Assembly (NCBI RefSeq): GCF_021653975.1
Contig: NZ_JAJKFK010000001.1
Span: forward strand, 1,084,863 to 1,148,862
Length of the DNA: 64,000 nt
Direction: 5' to 3'
DNA from: Amycolatopsis sp. GM8
GTDB taxonomy: Bacteria > Actinomycetota > Actinomycetes > Mycobacteriales > Pseudonocardiaceae
Notes under the pieces: model-generated
What the model was told of the DNA's origin: nothing
What the model saw: only the letters and a program-made list of their open reading frames with translations
The model's database searches: none
Position numbers and translations under genes: made by a program
In this document: in pieces, positions 1 through 9,900 of the stretch
Layout of the letters: each line of letters starts with the position of its first letter
Position numbering within the stretch: position 1 is the stretch's first letter

Positions 1-117
1 GAGCCGTACACCGAGGGCACGACGCCGCATGTCACCCAAGGTGAGAAGACCGTGTGGGGCTGGTGGTCGCCGGGTCCGGGTCCGCAGCAGCCGAACGGGT
101 CGACGCCGACGCGCTGA
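1..117 (+). CDS. C-terminal end of an unidentified protein (partial)
   Basis: The window opens inside a reading frame that runs to a TGA stop at 115-117, giving the last 38 residues of a protein. The tail is rich in Pro, Gly, Trp and Thr (for example GEKTVWGWWSPGPGPQQPNG), like the low-complexity ends of some secreted or cell-envelope proteins. There is not enough sequence to name a family. It is read in the same direction as the PhoX-like gene, which starts 100 nt downstream behind its own ribosome binding site. Confidence 0.5.
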   Translation, partial: EPYTEGTTPHVTQGEKTVWGWWSPGPGPQQPNGSTPTR

Positions 118-177
118 CATTGTTCGTCCAGTGTTGGGCTGAATGTCGGGATTAGATCGTTGAAGGCAGTTTGGATT

Positions 178-209
178 CCCTGGTCGTATTCGCGTGTTTT
201 CGACCAGGG
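178..209 (+). promoter_or_regulatory. 9-bp hairpin overlapping the PhoX-like gene's ribosome binding site
   Basis: CCCTGGTCG at 178-186 and CGACCAGGG at 201-209 are exact reverse complements separated by 14 nt. The right arm runs into the Shine-Dalgarno sequence (GGGAGG, about 207-212) of the gene starting at 218. In RNA the stem would partly hide this site, so translation control is possible. A protein operator is an equally valid reading of the same palindrome. Confidence 0.45.
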
Positions 210-217
210 AGGTCGTC

Positions 218-1591
218 ATGGCTTTGACCCGACGGGATCTGCTGCGCACCGGCGCGCTGGGGATCATGGTCGCCGGCAGTGTGGAGGCGATCGCCGCGCC
301 GTCCGCCGCCGCGCAGACCCGGCGTCCCGCCGGCTACGGCGCCCTGGTGGACGACCCGGCCGGCCTGCTGTCGCTGCCGAAGGGCTTCAAGTACCAGGTG
401 GTCGCGCAGGCCGGCGTGACCACGCTGGAGAGTGGCCAGCCCACGCCGAGCGACGCCGACGGGACGGCGTGCTTCCGTGACGGCCGCGGGTTCGTGCTGG
501 TCAACAACCACGAGATCGACGGTTCGGAGCCGTTCAAGGTGCCGGCGCTGCCCGGGCTCACCTACGACGCGGGGGCCGGCGGCGGCACCACGAACATCGT
601 CGTCGACCATTCCGGCAAGCGGGTGCGCGAGTACGTGAGCCTGGCCGGCACGCACAACAACTGCGCCGGCGGGCCCACCCCGTGGGGTACCTGGCTGACC
701 TGCGAGGAGACCGAGCAGCGCGCGGGCGGGGTGTTCCAGCAGGACCATGGTTACGTCTTCGAGGTGGACCCGGTCGACCGGGACGCGAACCAGCACCCGG
801 TGGCGCTGAAGTTCCTCGGCCGCTACGCGCACGAAGCCGTCGCGGTGGACCCGCACAACTCGACGATCTACCTGACCGAGGACGCGGGCGACCCGCACGG
901 GCTGTACTACCGCTGGACGCCGCCGAAGGGGTTCCACGGTCGCAAGGGCGCGCTCAAGCACCTGCAGCAGACGGTGGGCGACAACGCCGGGCGGCTGCAG
1001 GCGATGAGCTGTTTCAAGGGCGGCAAGCACATCGACGACCTGTCGGAGGCCACCCAGCCGGGCACGAAGTACCGGGTCAAGTGGGTGGACGTGGCCGAGC
1101 GGCAGGCGGCGGCGGTGTCGGTCCGCAAGCAGTTCGCGGCCGGTGAGGTGACGAACAGCCGGAAACTGGAAGGCGCCTACTGGGGCGACGGCGGTGCGTA
1201 CTTCGTGGCCAGCTTCGCGCGTGCCGACGACGGTAGCGTCAACGAGCACGACGGCCAGGTGTGGTTCTACGACCCGCGGGCGGAGACCGTCGAGCTGAAG
1301 ACCATCTTCGGCGTCAACCCCGACCCCGACGTGGACACCTTCTACGACGGCCCGGACAACATCACGGTCTCGCCGTTCGGCGGCTTGATCCTGGCCGAAG
1401 ACGGTGAGGGCCTGTCACACCTGGTCGGCGTGACCGAGCGCGGCGCGGCGTATGCGTTGGCGCGCAACGAGTTGAACGACAGCGAGTTCACCGGCCCGAC
1501 GTTCAGCCAGGATGGGCGCTACCTGTTCGCCAACATCCAGACGCCGGGGTACGTGTTCTCGATCAGCGGCCCCTGGGAAACCTGCCGCTGA
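218..1591 (+). CDS. PhoX-like phosphatase / DUF839 family protein, Tat-exported
   Basis: The 457-residue protein matches the PhoX/DUF839 group, which includes calcium-dependent secreted alkaline phosphatases. ATG 218 is chosen because AGGGAGG lies just upstream; an in-frame GTG at 194 has no ribosome site. The N-terminus has a twin-arginine motif (TRRDLLRTG), a hydrophobic stretch and an Ala-rich cleavage region near residue 30, so export as a folded protein by Tat is likely. Family-like features include VLVNNHE, GGTTNIV, AGTHNNCAGG and the C-terminal PDNITVSPFGGLILAEDG. Within the family, phosphatase activity is proven for only some members, so the substrate is uncertain. It converges on cobIJ with a 6-nt gap. 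Confidence 0.82.
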   Translation: MALTRRDLLRTGALGIMVAGSVEAIAAPSAAAQTRRPAGYGALVDDPAGLLSLPKGFKYQVVAQAGVTTLESGQPTPSDADGTACFRDGRGFVLVNNHEIDGSEPFKVPALPGLTYDAGAGGGTTNIVVDHSGKRVREYVSLAGTHNNCAGGPTPWGTWLTCEETEQRAGGVFQQDHGYVFEVDPVDRDANQHPVALKFLGRYAHEAVAVDPHNSTIYLTEDAGDPHGLYYRWTPPKGFHGRKGALKHLQQTVGDNAGRLQAMSCFKGGKHIDDLSEATQPGTKYRVKWVDVAERQAAAVSVRKQFAAGEVTNSRKLEGAYWGDGGAYFVASFARADDGSVNEHDGQVWFYDPRAETVELKTIFGVNPDPDVDTFYDGPDNITVSPFGGLILAEDGEGLSHLVGVTERGAAYALARNELNDSEFTGPTFSQDGRYLFANIQTPGYVFSISGPWETCR

Positions 1592-1597
1592 GCGGCG

Positions 1598-3082
1598 CTA
1601 GTAGGTGCGGGGGGTCCAGACCTGACCGTTGGTGACCTTGGTCCGCGACGATCCGATGATCAGCAGGCAGCGCATGTCTACTGTGGACGGATCAAGGTCA
1701 CCGAGGGTCGTGATGCGCACGTCCTCTTCCGGGCCGCCGACGTCACGTGCGATCACCACCGGGGTCTCGGTGGTGCGGTGACGCATGAGGACTTCCCGCG
1801 CCTGCGCCAACTGTGTGGTCCGCGAACGAGAAGCCGGATTGTAGATCGCGATCACGAGGTCCGCGGCACCAGCCGCGTCCAGGCGTTTTTCGATGACGTC
1901 CCAAGGCTTCAGCCTGTCCGACAAGGAAAGTACGCAGTAGTCGTGTCCGAGCGGTGCGCCGGCCCGCGACGCGGCAGCTTGCGCGGCCGTGACACCGGGG
2001 AGCACCCGCACCGTAACCGGATCGTCCTGCAGCGCAGCCTGTTCCAGCACAGCCGAAGCCATCGCGAAAACACCCGGGTCGCCCGAAGAAACGACCGCCA
2101 CCCGGCCACCGGACCGCGCGAGAGAAAGCGCTTCCCGGGCACGGTCGGCCTCGACGCGATTGCCGGACGCGTGCCGCCGCTGCCCTGACCGCTGCGGCAC
2201 TTTCGCCAAGTACGGCCCATATCCGACGAGATGATCGGCCGCTTCCAAGGTCTCCGCGGCTTCCGGGGTGAGCCACTGTGGACCGGCCGGGCCGAGGCCG
2301 ACGACCACGACCTCGCCCCCAACTGCCGGCTCCGCGGCCACGGAAGTACCGGATTTCCTTGCCGCATAAGCAGGACTGGGCACGAGCGCCAGCGAAAAGT
2401 ACGGCACCGACTCGGGATCGACGTCGGCGAACGGCTCGACCCGTTGCGCCTGCCACGTCGCGCGCTCCACGTAGTAGGCGTCGTCCAGCCGGCCCGACTC
2501 CGCGAGCGCGTCGCGCACCGAAGCGAACGTGCGCCCCAGCTTCAGCACCGCCGCCGACTCGGTGTCGGCCAAGCGCCGCGCCAACTCCGGCGCGGGAAGT
2601 GTGCCCGGCAGCACGGTGAGAACCTCGTCCCGTTGCACCAAAGGGCGCCCCAGCACGGAAGAGGCCGCGCTGACCGAAGTCACACCCGGCACCGCCTCGG
2701 CCTCGTACCGGTCACAAAGCCGTTCGTGCATGTACATGTACGAGCCGTAGAAGAACGGATCGCCCTCACACAGGACGACCACATCGCGCCCGGCGTCGAG
2801 ATGCTCGGCGAGCCGTTTCGCGCTCAGCTCGTAGAATTCCGCGATCGCGCCCTCGTAGCCACCGGGATGATCGGTGGTCTCCGTGGTCACCGGGTAGACC
2901 AGCCGCTCCTCGATCTGCCCCTCCCGGAGGTAGGGCTCGGCGACCGACCGCGCGATGCTCCTGCCGTGCCGCGCGCTGTGGTAGGCGATCACCTGTGCGT
3001 CGCCGATCAGCCGCGCCGCCTTGACCGTCAGCAGTTCGGGGTCGCCGGGGCCGAGGCCGACACCCCAGAGTTTGCCGGTCAT
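1598..3082 (-). CDS. cobIJ: precorrin-2 C20-methyltransferase / precorrin-3B C17-methyltransferase fusion
   Basis: This 494-residue protein fuses two SAM-dependent methyltransferases of aerobic cobalamin synthesis. The CobI half (about residues 1-240) begins with [18 protein letters not shown] and methylates precorrin-2 at C20. The CobJ half (about 255-494) begins with [18 protein letters not shown], methylates C17 and contracts the corrin ring. Both halves show the tetrapyrrole-methylase glycine loops, for example [10 protein letters not shown] and [12 protein letters not shown]. The fusion is common in actinobacteria. ATG 3082 overlaps the cobH stop in an ATGA, so the two are translationally coupled. 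It is the last gene of cobG-cobH-cobIJ. Confidence 0.93.
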   Translation of the reverse strand: MTGKLWGVGLGPGDPELLTVKAARLIGDAQVIAYHSARHGRSIARSVAEPYLREGQIEERLVYPVTTETTDHPGGYEGAIAEFYELSAKRLAEHLDAGRDVVVLCEGDPFFYGSYMYMHERLCDRYEAEAVPGVTSVSAASSVLGRPLVQRDEVLTVLPGTLPAPELARRLADTESAAVLKLGRTFASVRDALAESGRLDDAYYVERATWQAQRVEPFADVDPESVPYFSLALVPSPAYAARKSGTSVAAEPAVGGEVVVVGLGPAGPQWLTPEAAETLEAADHLVGYGPYLAKVPQRSGQRRHASGNRVEADRAREALSLARSGGRVAVVSSGDPGVFAMASAVLEQAALQDDPVTVRVLPGVTAAQAAASRAGAPLGHDYCVLSLSDRLKPWDVIEKRLDAAGAADLVIAIYNPASRSRTTQLAQAREVLMRHRTTETPVVIARDVGGPEEDVRITTLGDLDPSTVDMRCLLIIGSSRTKVTNGQVWTPRTY

Positions 3083-3702
3083 TCGGCCTCGCTCGCGAGG
3101 GCGTTCACCGCGGCGACGGCCATCGCGCTGCCGCCGCGCCGGCCGTGCACCACGAGGTACGGCGCCGGTGCCCGCTTCGCCAGTTCCACTTTGGACTCGG
3201 CGGCGCCGACGAAACCCACCGGCACACCGATGATCGCCGCGGGCACCCCCGCGCCGTCCTCCAGCATCTCCAGCAAGCGGAACAGCGCGGTGGGCGCGTT
3301 GCCGATCGCGACCACGGAACCGGCCAGCCGGTCCCGCCAGAGTTCGAGCGCGGCCGCGGACCGCGTCGTGCCCAGGCGTTCGGCGAGGCCGGGGACCCGC
3401 GGGTCGGACAGGGTGCACACGACGTCGTTGTCCGCCGGCAACCGGCGGCGGGTGATGCCACTGGCGATCATGTTCGCGTCACACAGCACGGGCGCACCGG
3501 CCCGCAAGGCGGCGCGCGCCGACTCGGCGACCTCCAGTGAGTAGGCGAGATCGTCGATCAGGTCGACCATGCCGCAGGAGTGGATCATGCGCACCGCGAC
3601 GGGTTCGAGGTCCTCCGGCAGGATCGCGACATCGGCCTCGTCGCGGATCGTGGCGAACGAGTGACGGTAGATTTCCGCCCCGTCCTTCAGATAGTCGATC
3701 AC
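3079..3702 (-). CDS. cobH: precorrin-8X methylmutase
   Basis: CobH moves the methyl group from C11 to C12 of precorrin-8X to give hydrogenobyrinic acid. The 207-residue protein has the usual family length. The motif MIHSCGMVD near residue 41 carries the catalytic histidine known for this family, and the segments [10 protein letters not shown] and [16 protein letters not shown] are typical substrate-binding parts. Its start overlaps the 3' end of cobG by 4 nt and its stop overlaps the cobIJ start, so cobG, cobH and cobIJ form a tightly coupled operon. Confidence 0.94.
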   Translation of the reverse strand: MIDYLKDGAEIYRHSFATIRDEADVAILPEDLEPVAVRMIHSCGMVDLIDDLAYSLEVAESARAALRAGAPVLCDANMIASGITRRRLPADNDVVCTLSDPRVPGLAERLGTTRSAAALELWRDRLAGSVVAIGNAPTALFRLLEMLEDGAGVPAAIIGVPVGFVGAAESKVELAKRAPAPYLVVHGRRGGSAMAVAAVNALASEAE

Positions 3703-4754
3703 CGGTTTCCCTTCTGTCCCAACACATCCACCACCGCTTCGGCGGGTACCCAGGTCCCATCGACCAAGTAGCCCCCATCGGCTGCCACGACATCCACCGC
3801 GCCGCGTGGCTTACCGCACCGCCGCTCACATCCGGAAAAGTGCGCTCGCGCTGTCACGCGCCGGGCGTCGGCCCGCACGTCCGCGCGTGACTTCGCGCAG
3901 CCGGGGCGCCCGATGCAGGCGGTGACCTCAGTGTCGTTCGACAACGCCAGCAGGTCCGCGCGGAATTCGGGCACTACGATGCTGCGCCACGGCGTTACCA
4001 CCACGTCGCAGCGGAACGACCGCAACTGCGCGGCGGTGAGCTGTCCGAACAGCGGTGCCACACACATCCCGCGCCCGCCGTCGTCCCTCGCGAACGGGCC
4101 TACGGGGACCGGCCTCGCCGGCCGCGTCTCGCCGGAGAACCCGGGAAGCTCCCGCATCCGCCACGCACTGCCGCGAATTTCCAGGAACCGCAACGCTTCC
4201 CGCACGAGCGCCCGCGCCGCCTCGCCGACGGGCACCCTCGGACCGGCCTCGCCCGCGCGCAGCACCACGCCGGTCCGGGAGTCGAGCGCCTGCCAGCACA
4301 GGTCGGCGTCCTCGGCCGCGACGTCGCCGCGACCGTCGTCGAGCGCGAAAAGGAACCGCCCGGGCAGCTCGGCCAGCTCGGGTTCGGCGCACACCGCGGC
4401 GTCGAGTTCCGCGACGAGCGGGCGCACGTCGACGGCTCCCCCGGCGAGCCCGGACAGCGGTGACGCGAGGAAGTTCCGGACGCGTTCGTGCGAGGGTGCG
4501 GGCAGTAACCCGGCGTCGGACAGGCGGCCCACCAACTCGCCCGTGTCCCGGGAAAGCCCGCGCAGCTGCACGTTCCCGCGCGATGTCAGGTGCACCGACC
4601 CGTCGCCGAGATCGTCCGCGCAGCCGGCCAGCACGTCCAGCTGCGCCGCGGTGACCCGGCCGCCGGGCAACCGGACCCTGGCCAGCGCCCCGTCCGCGGC
4701 GTCGTGCGTCGCGAAGACACCGGGGCAGGCGTCGGGGCGGGCACGGACGGACAT
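3699..4754 (-). CDS. cobG: precorrin-3B synthase
   Basis: CobG is the oxygen-dependent monooxygenase that turns precorrin-3A into precorrin-3B, which marks this as the aerobic B12 route. The 351-residue protein has the nitrite/sulfite-reductase ferredoxin-like fold: an N-terminal half with [16 protein letters not shown] and a C-terminal iron-sulfur site with CIGRPGC and [10 protein letters not shown], whose cysteines bind a 4Fe-4S cluster. It is the first gene of cobG-cobH-cobIJ. The 109-bp gap to the divergent ABC operon must hold the promoters of both units. Confidence 0.9.
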   Translation of the reverse strand: MSVRARPDACPGVFATHDAADGALARVRLPGGRVTAAQLDVLAGCADDLGDGSVHLTSRGNVQLRGLSRDTGELVGRLSDAGLLPAPSHERVRNFLASPLSGLAGGAVDVRPLVAELDAAVCAEPELAELPGRFLFALDDGRGDVAAEDADLCWQALDSRTGVVLRAGEAGPRVPVGEAARALVREALRFLEIRGSAWRMRELPGFSGETRPARPVPVGPFARDDGGRGMCVAPLFGQLTAAQLRSFRCDVVVTPWRSIVVPEFRADLLALSNDTEVTACIGRPGCAKSRADVRADARRVTARAHFSGCERRCGKPRGAVDVVAADGGYLVDGTWVPAEAVVDVLGQKGNR

Positions 4755-4809
4755 GGCCCAACTGTAAACGCCGGTGCACAGCTCACCCGCGCGCAGCTCA
4801 TGGACCAGA

Positions 4810-4850
4810 TGTAGTACCTCTGCTACATTTCACCGCAGGGTCTCTACATT
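4810..4850 (+). promoter_or_regulatory. repeated CTACA/TGTAG operator-like sites before the ABC-2 operon
   Basis: TGTAG (4810-4814) and CTACA (4823-4827) form an inverted repeat with an 8-nt centre. CTACATT occurs at 4823-4829 and again at 4844-4850, 21 bp apart, which is two helical turns. The second copy ends just before the ribosome site (GGGGAGAA) of the ATPase gene. The operon encodes its own small XRE regulator, so autoregulation through these sites is a reasonable guess. The gap also serves cobG on the other strand. Confidence 0.4.
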
Positions 4851-4863
4851 GGGGAGAACAACT

Positions 4864-5796
4864 ATGACAACCATGAGCGGGGCACGGGGGGTCGTGCACC
4901 CGGTCAGATCCGCCGTCGAGGGCGCCGCTCTCGACGTGCGTGACCTGCGAATGCGGTACGGCACCACCGATGTGCTGAAGGGGGTGGACTTCACCGCCCA
5001 GCGCGGTGAAGTCCTGGCACTGCTGGGGCCGAACGGTGCGGGCAAGACGACGACGATCGAGATTCTCGAGGGGTTCCGGATGCGCTCGGCGGGGGACGTC
5101 CGGGTGCTGGGGATCGATCCGGCGCGCGGGGACGAGACGTGGCGCGCGCGGCTCGGCGTCGTCTTGCAGTCCTGGCGCGACCACGCGAAATGGCGCGTTC
5201 GCGAGCTGCTCCAGCACCTCGGCTCGTACTACCGCGACTACTCGACCGAACACATCCGGCGGCCGTGGGACGTGGACGAGCTCATCGACACCGTCGGGCT
5301 GCGGGAGCACGCGCAGAAGCGCGCCGGATCCCTCTCGGGCGGGCAGCGGCGCCGGCTCGACGTCGCGATCGGCATCGTCGGCCGGCCGGAACTGCTGTTC
5401 CTCGACGAGCCGACCGCCGGGTTCGACCCGTCGGCCCGCCGCGAGTTCCACGAACTCGTGCACCGGCTCTCGGACGACGACACCACGATCTTGCTCACCA
5501 CGCATGACCTGGACGAGGCCGAGAAGCTCGCCGACCGGATCCTCATCCTCGCCAACGGTTCCATCATCGCCAACGGGTCGGCGGACGAGCTGTCACGTCA
5601 GATGGCGACCGAGGCCGAGGTCAAGTGGACCCGCGACGGCCAGCGGTTCGTGCATTCGACCATGGCAGCGACCAAGTTCGTGCACGAGCTGTTCCTGCAG
5701 TACGGCGACGAGATCGGGGACCTGGAGGTTCGCCGGGCGAGCCTGGAGGACACCTACATGGCGATGGTCCGCGACTTCGAGAGGGGCGAGCGATGA
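4864..5796 (+). CDS. ABC-2 type transporter ATP-binding protein
   Basis: This 310-residue protein is the ATPase of an ABC exporter. It has Walker A GPNGAGKTT (near residue 55), the signature LSGGQRRR, Walker B LLFLDEPTAGFDP and the switch histidine in LLTTHDLDEAE. The C-terminal 70 residues form the accessory tail common in DrrA-like drug or lipid exporters. ATG 4864 is preceded by GGGGAGAA; longer frames upstream lack a ribosome site. Its stop overlaps the permease start (ATGA). The exported substrate is unknown; the position between cobalamin genes does not by itself imply a corrinoid. Confidence 0.9.
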   Translation: MTTMSGARGVVHPVRSAVEGAALDVRDLRMRYGTTDVLKGVDFTAQRGEVLALLGPNGAGKTTTIEILEGFRMRSAGDVRVLGIDPARGDETWRARLGVVLQSWRDHAKWRVRELLQHLGSYYRDYSTEHIRRPWDVDELIDTVGLREHAQKRAGSLSGGQRRRLDVAIGIVGRPELLFLDEPTAGFDPSARREFHELVHRLSDDDTTILLTTHDLDEAEKLADRILILANGSIIANGSADELSRQMATEAEVKWTRDGQRFVHSTMAATKFVHELFLQYGDEIGDLEVRRASLEDTYMAMVRDFERGER

Positions 5797-6644
5797 GTGC
5801 TCTCGTCAGTGCCGGGCGGATCGGCCTCGCTCGCGGCCGGATCGAGCTGCGGCAGACGTTCACCAACACCCAGGACCTGTGGTCCTACCTGTTCCCGACG
5901 ATCGTGGTCATCGTGGTGATGCTGTTCATGCGCGACTCGAAGGTGCCGGGCGTGAACTTCTCGCTCGGCTCGCTCACGCTGCCCAGCGTGATCGGCATGA
6001 GCATCGCGTTCGGTGGCCTGGTCAACCTGGCACAGCAGCTGGTCACCGAGCGCGAGGACGGCACGCTGCTGCGCGCCAAGGCGATCCCGAACGGGATGCT
6101 CGGCTACCTGATCGGCAAGATCGTGCAGTCCGCCGGGATGGTGCTGATCGGCGTCGTGCTGACGCTGGTCCCCGGCATCTTCCTGTTCCAGGGCCTCGAC
6201 CTCGGGCTCGGCTCGTGGCTGTCCCTGATCGGCATCGTGGCGCTGGGCCTGGTCGCGACCATGCCGCTCGGCGCCGTCATCGGCTCGCTGATCGGCAGCC
6301 CGCGCAGCATGGGCCTGGTGATGATGCCGATCATGGGCACGGTGGGCATTTCCGGGATCTTCTACCCGATCACCAGCCTGCCCAGCTGGCTGCAGGGCAT
6401 CGCCCAGATGTTCCCGATCTACTGGACCGGCCTCGGCACCCGCGCCGCGCTGCTGCCGGGCTCGCTCGCCGTGGTCGAGCTCGGCCATTCGTGGCGGCAT
6501 CTGGAGACCGTGGGCGTGCTGGCCGCGTGGGCGGTGGCCGGGCTGATCCTGGCGCCGATCGTGCTGCGTAGGATGGCGCGACGTGAGTCCGGTTCGGCCG
6601 TGGCGGCTCGCCGGGAGAAGGCACTGCAGCGTGTACCACGATGA
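5793..6644 (+). CDS. ABC-2 type transporter permease
   Basis: The 283-residue integral membrane protein has about six hydrophobic segments, including YLFPTIVVIVVMLFM, VLIGVVLTLVPGIFLF, LIGIVALGLVATMPLGAVIG and a C-terminal GVLAAWAVAGLILAPIV. The motif VTEREDGTLLRAKAIPNG between the second and third segments is the coupling region typical of ABC-2 permeases. It starts inside the ATPase stop (ATGA) and its own stop overlaps the XRE gene start, so all three genes are translationally coupled. With the ATPase it should form a homodimeric exporter in the plasma membrane. Confidence 0.9.
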   Translation: MSALVSAGRIGLARGRIELRQTFTNTQDLWSYLFPTIVVIVVMLFMRDSKVPGVNFSLGSLTLPSVIGMSIAFGGLVNLAQQLVTEREDGTLLRAKAIPNGMLGYLIGKIVQSAGMVLIGVVLTLVPGIFLFQGLDLGLGSWLSLIGIVALGLVATMPLGAVIGSLIGSPRSMGLVMMPIMGTVGISGIFYPITSLPSWLQGIAQMFPIYWTGLGTRAALLPGSLAVVELGHSWRHLETVGVLAAWAVAGLILAPIVLRRMARRESGSAVAARREKALQRVPR

Positions 6645-6880
6645 GTAGTAGTGAGACGATCTACAACCGGATCGCGATGCTGCGCGCGGAACGGGGCATC
6701 TCGCGGCGCGAGCTGGCCGACGCGCTCGGCGTGCACTACCAGACGATCGGTTATCTCGAACGCGGCGAGTACAGCCCGAGCCTCTACCTGGCGCTGAAGC
6801 TCGCGCGGCACTTCGAGGTCGGCGTGGAGGTGATTTTCTCCACTGAGCCGTTCCCGCGGCTGGGTGAGCGATCTGCTTGA
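6641..6880 (+). CDS. small XRE-family transcriptional regulator
   Basis: The 79-residue protein is almost only a Cro/C1-type helix-turn-helix (ISRRELADALGVHYQTIGYLERGEYSP, described here in parts: ISRRELADALGV and TIGYLERGEY). Such short XRE proteins often sit at the end of ABC transporter operons and control them. It is translated from an ATGA overlap with the permease. The likely target is the repeated CTACA/TGTAG site upstream of the operon; binding is inferred, not shown. Its stop directly abuts the inverted repeat that precedes cobN. Confidence 0.88.
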   Translation: MSSSETIYNRIAMLRAERGISRRELADALGVHYQTIGYLERGEYSPSLYLALKLARHFEVGVEVIFSTEPFPRLGERSA

Positions 6881-6938
6881 CGCGGGGCCTCCCGCCCCCG
6901 GAAGGTGAAGGGGCGAGAACCACCAGGGAGGCCCCGCG
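6881..6938 (+). promoter_or_regulatory. 13-bp perfect inverted repeat covering the cobN start region
   Basis: CGCGGGGCCTCCC at 6881-6893 pairs exactly with GGGAGGCCCCGCG at 6926-6938, leaving a 32-nt loop. The left arm begins right after the stop codon of the XRE gene. The right arm contains the only ribosome binding site of cobN (GGGAGG) and the first base of its GTG start. The RNA stem would therefore block cobN translation, or act as a terminator for the ABC operon. No cobalamin-riboswitch B12 box is visible. Confidence 0.6.
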
Positions 6939-9900
6939 TGATCCTGTTACTGTCCACTTCGGACACCGACCTGCTGAGCGCGCGTGCGTGCGCGGCCGGG
7001 TACCGGCTGGCGAACCCGGCACGGCTCGACCTCGGCGAGCTGCCCGCGCTGCTCGACGGGGTGCGGATCGTGGTGGTGCGCATCCTCGGCTCGGCGCGGA
7101 CCTGGCAGCAGGGCCTTGACACGGTGCGCGCGAGCGGCGCGCACGTGGTGGTGCTCGGCGGTGAGCAGACGCCGGACGCGGAGCTGATGGAGCTGTCCAC
7201 GGTGCCGGCGGGCATCGCGACCGAGTCGCACGCGTACCTGGCGCAGGGCGGCCCGGAGAATCTCACCCAGTTGCACCGGTTCCTCTCCGACACGCTGCTG
7301 CTGACCGGCGATGGGTTCGAGCCGCCCGCGCCGCAGCCGATGTGGGGTGTGCCCGATCGGGCGCCCCGCCGCAATGAGGGGCCGGTCGTCGCGATCCTGT
7401 ACTACCGGGCACATCAGCTGTCCGGCAACACGGCGTTCGTCGAGGCGCTGGCCCGCGCGGTCGAGGATGCCGGTGGGCAGGCCCTGCCGATCCACTGCGC
7501 GTCGCTGCGCACGCGCGAGCCGGAGATGATGGCCGAGCTGGGCAAGGCCGACGCGCTGCTGGTCACCGTGCTCGCCGCGGGCGGCACCAGGCCGTCGGCG
7601 GTCGGCGCCGGTGGTGACGACGAGGCCTGGGACGTCGCGGAGATGGCCGCCCTGGACATCCCGATCCTGCAGGCGCTCTGCCTGACGAGCGACCACGAGA
7701 CGTGGGCGGCGAGCGACGAAGGACTGTCCCCTTTGGACGCCGGGAACCAGATGGCGGTCCCCGAGTTCGACGGCCGGATCATCACGGTTCCCTTCTCCTT
7801 CAAGGAACTCGACGAGGACGGGCTGCCGCGTTACGTGCCCGACGCCGAGCGTGCGTCCCGGGTCGCGCGGATCGCGCTGGCGCACGCGCGGCTGCGCCAC
7901 ACCCCGCCGCCGCAGCGGCGGATCGCGCTGATGCTGTCCGCGTACCCGACGAAGCATTCGCGCGTCGGCAACGCCGTCGGCCTCGACACGCCCGCGTCCG
8001 CGGTGAAGTTGTTGCGCCGCATGATCTCCGAGGGCTACGACCTCGGCGACCCGTTCCCCGGTGTCGAATCCGGGGACGGCGACGAGCTGATCCACGCGTT
8101 GATCGCGGCGGGCGGGCAGGATCCCGAGTGGCTCACCGAGGAACAGTTGGCGGGCAACCCGATCCGGGTCCCCGCGGCGCGCTACCGCGAGTGGTTCGCC
8201 GCGCTGCCCGAGGATCTGCGCGCCGAGATGGAGCAACACTGGGGTCCGCCACCGGGCGAGTTGTACGTGGACGACGGTGACATCGTGCTGGCGTCGCTGC
8301 GGGCGGGCAACGTGGTGCTGATGATCCAGCCGCCGCGCGGGTTCGGCGAGAACCCGGTCGCCATCTACCACAACCCGGACCTGCCGCCGAGCCACCACTA
8401 CCTCGCCGCGTACCGCTGGCTGGAGGAGGAGTTCGGCGCGCACGCGATCGTCCACTTGGGAAAGCACGGTTCGCTGGAATGGTTGCCGGGCAAGACCGCC
8501 GGCCTGTCCGCGTCGTGCGCACCGGACGCGGTGCTGGGCAACCTGCCGCTGATCTACCCGTTCCTGATCAACGATCCCGGCGAGGGCGCGCAGGCGAAAC
8601 GCCGGGCGCACGCGACGATCATCGACCATCTCATCCCGCCGATGGCGCGCGCCGAAAGCTACGGCGACCTCGCGCGCCTCGAACAACTGATGGACGAGCA
8701 CGCGAACATCGCGGCGATGGACCCGGCGAAGCTGCCCGCGATCCGCGCCCAGATCTGGACACTCATCCAGGCCGCGAAGCTCGACCACGACCTGGGGGTG
8801 GCGGAACGGCCGCACGACGCGGAATTCGACGACTTCCTGCTGCACATCGACGGCTGGCTGTGTGAGGTCAAGGACGCGCAGATCCGCGACGGGTTGCACA
8901 TCCTCGGCGAGGCGCCGGTCGGCGAAGCGCGCGTGAACCTTGTGCTGGCGATGCTGCGCGCGCAGCAGATGTGGGGTGGCCAGGCGGGCGCGGTCCCCGG
9001 CCTGCGTTCCGCGCTGGGCCTCAAGGAAGACGCGCCACTGTCCGATGTGGACTCCGTCGAGCAGACCGCTCGCGCTCTTGTCGAGGCCATGGAAGCCGCC
9101 GACTGGTCGGTGGACGCCATCACCGCCGAGGAGCCGGTCGCCTCGGTGCTGCGGTTCGCCGCGACGGAGATCGTGCCGCGGCTGGCGGGCACCAGCGGGG
9201 AGATCGACGCGATCCTGCACGCCCTGGACGGCGGGTACATCCCGGCCGGGCCGAGCGGTTCTCCCTTGCGGGGCTTGGTGAATGTGCTGCCGACCGGCCG
9301 CAACTTCTACACCGTCGACCCGAAGGCGATCCCGAGCCGTCTGGCCTGGGAAACCGGTCAGGCGTTGGCGGACTCGCTGCTTCGCCGCTACCGCGAGGAC
9401 ACCGGAGACTGGCCACAGTCCGTCGGCCTGTCCGTCTGGGGCACGTCGGCGATGCGCACTTCGGGCGACGACGCCGCGGAAGTCCTTGCGCTGCTTGGAG
9501 TGCAGCCGGTCTGGGACGAGGCGTCCCGGCGCGTAACTGGCCTTGAGCCGATCCCGCTGGCCGAGCTGGGCCGTCCGCGGATCGACGTGACGGTACGGAT
9601 CTCCGGCTTCTTCCGGGACGCGTTCCCGCACGTGATCGACCTGCTCGACGACGCGGTCGGGCTGGTGTCGCGTTTGGACGAACCGGTCACGGAGAACTAC
9701 GTCCGCGCGCATTATCTGTCCGATCTGGACACTCATGGCGACGAACGTCGTGCCACCACCAGGATCTTCGGCTCGAAGCCTGGCGCTTACGGAGCGGGCC
9801 TGCTGCCGCTGATGGACTCCGGCAACTGGCGCGACGACGCCGACCTGGCCGAGGTGTATGCGACGTGGGGCGGCTACGCCTACGGCCGCGAGCTCGACGG

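Noticed and set aside
4755-6937. Cobalamin riboswitch ahead of cobG or cobN
   Set aside because: Neither upstream region contains a recognisable B12 box, and both are too short for the full riboswitch fold.
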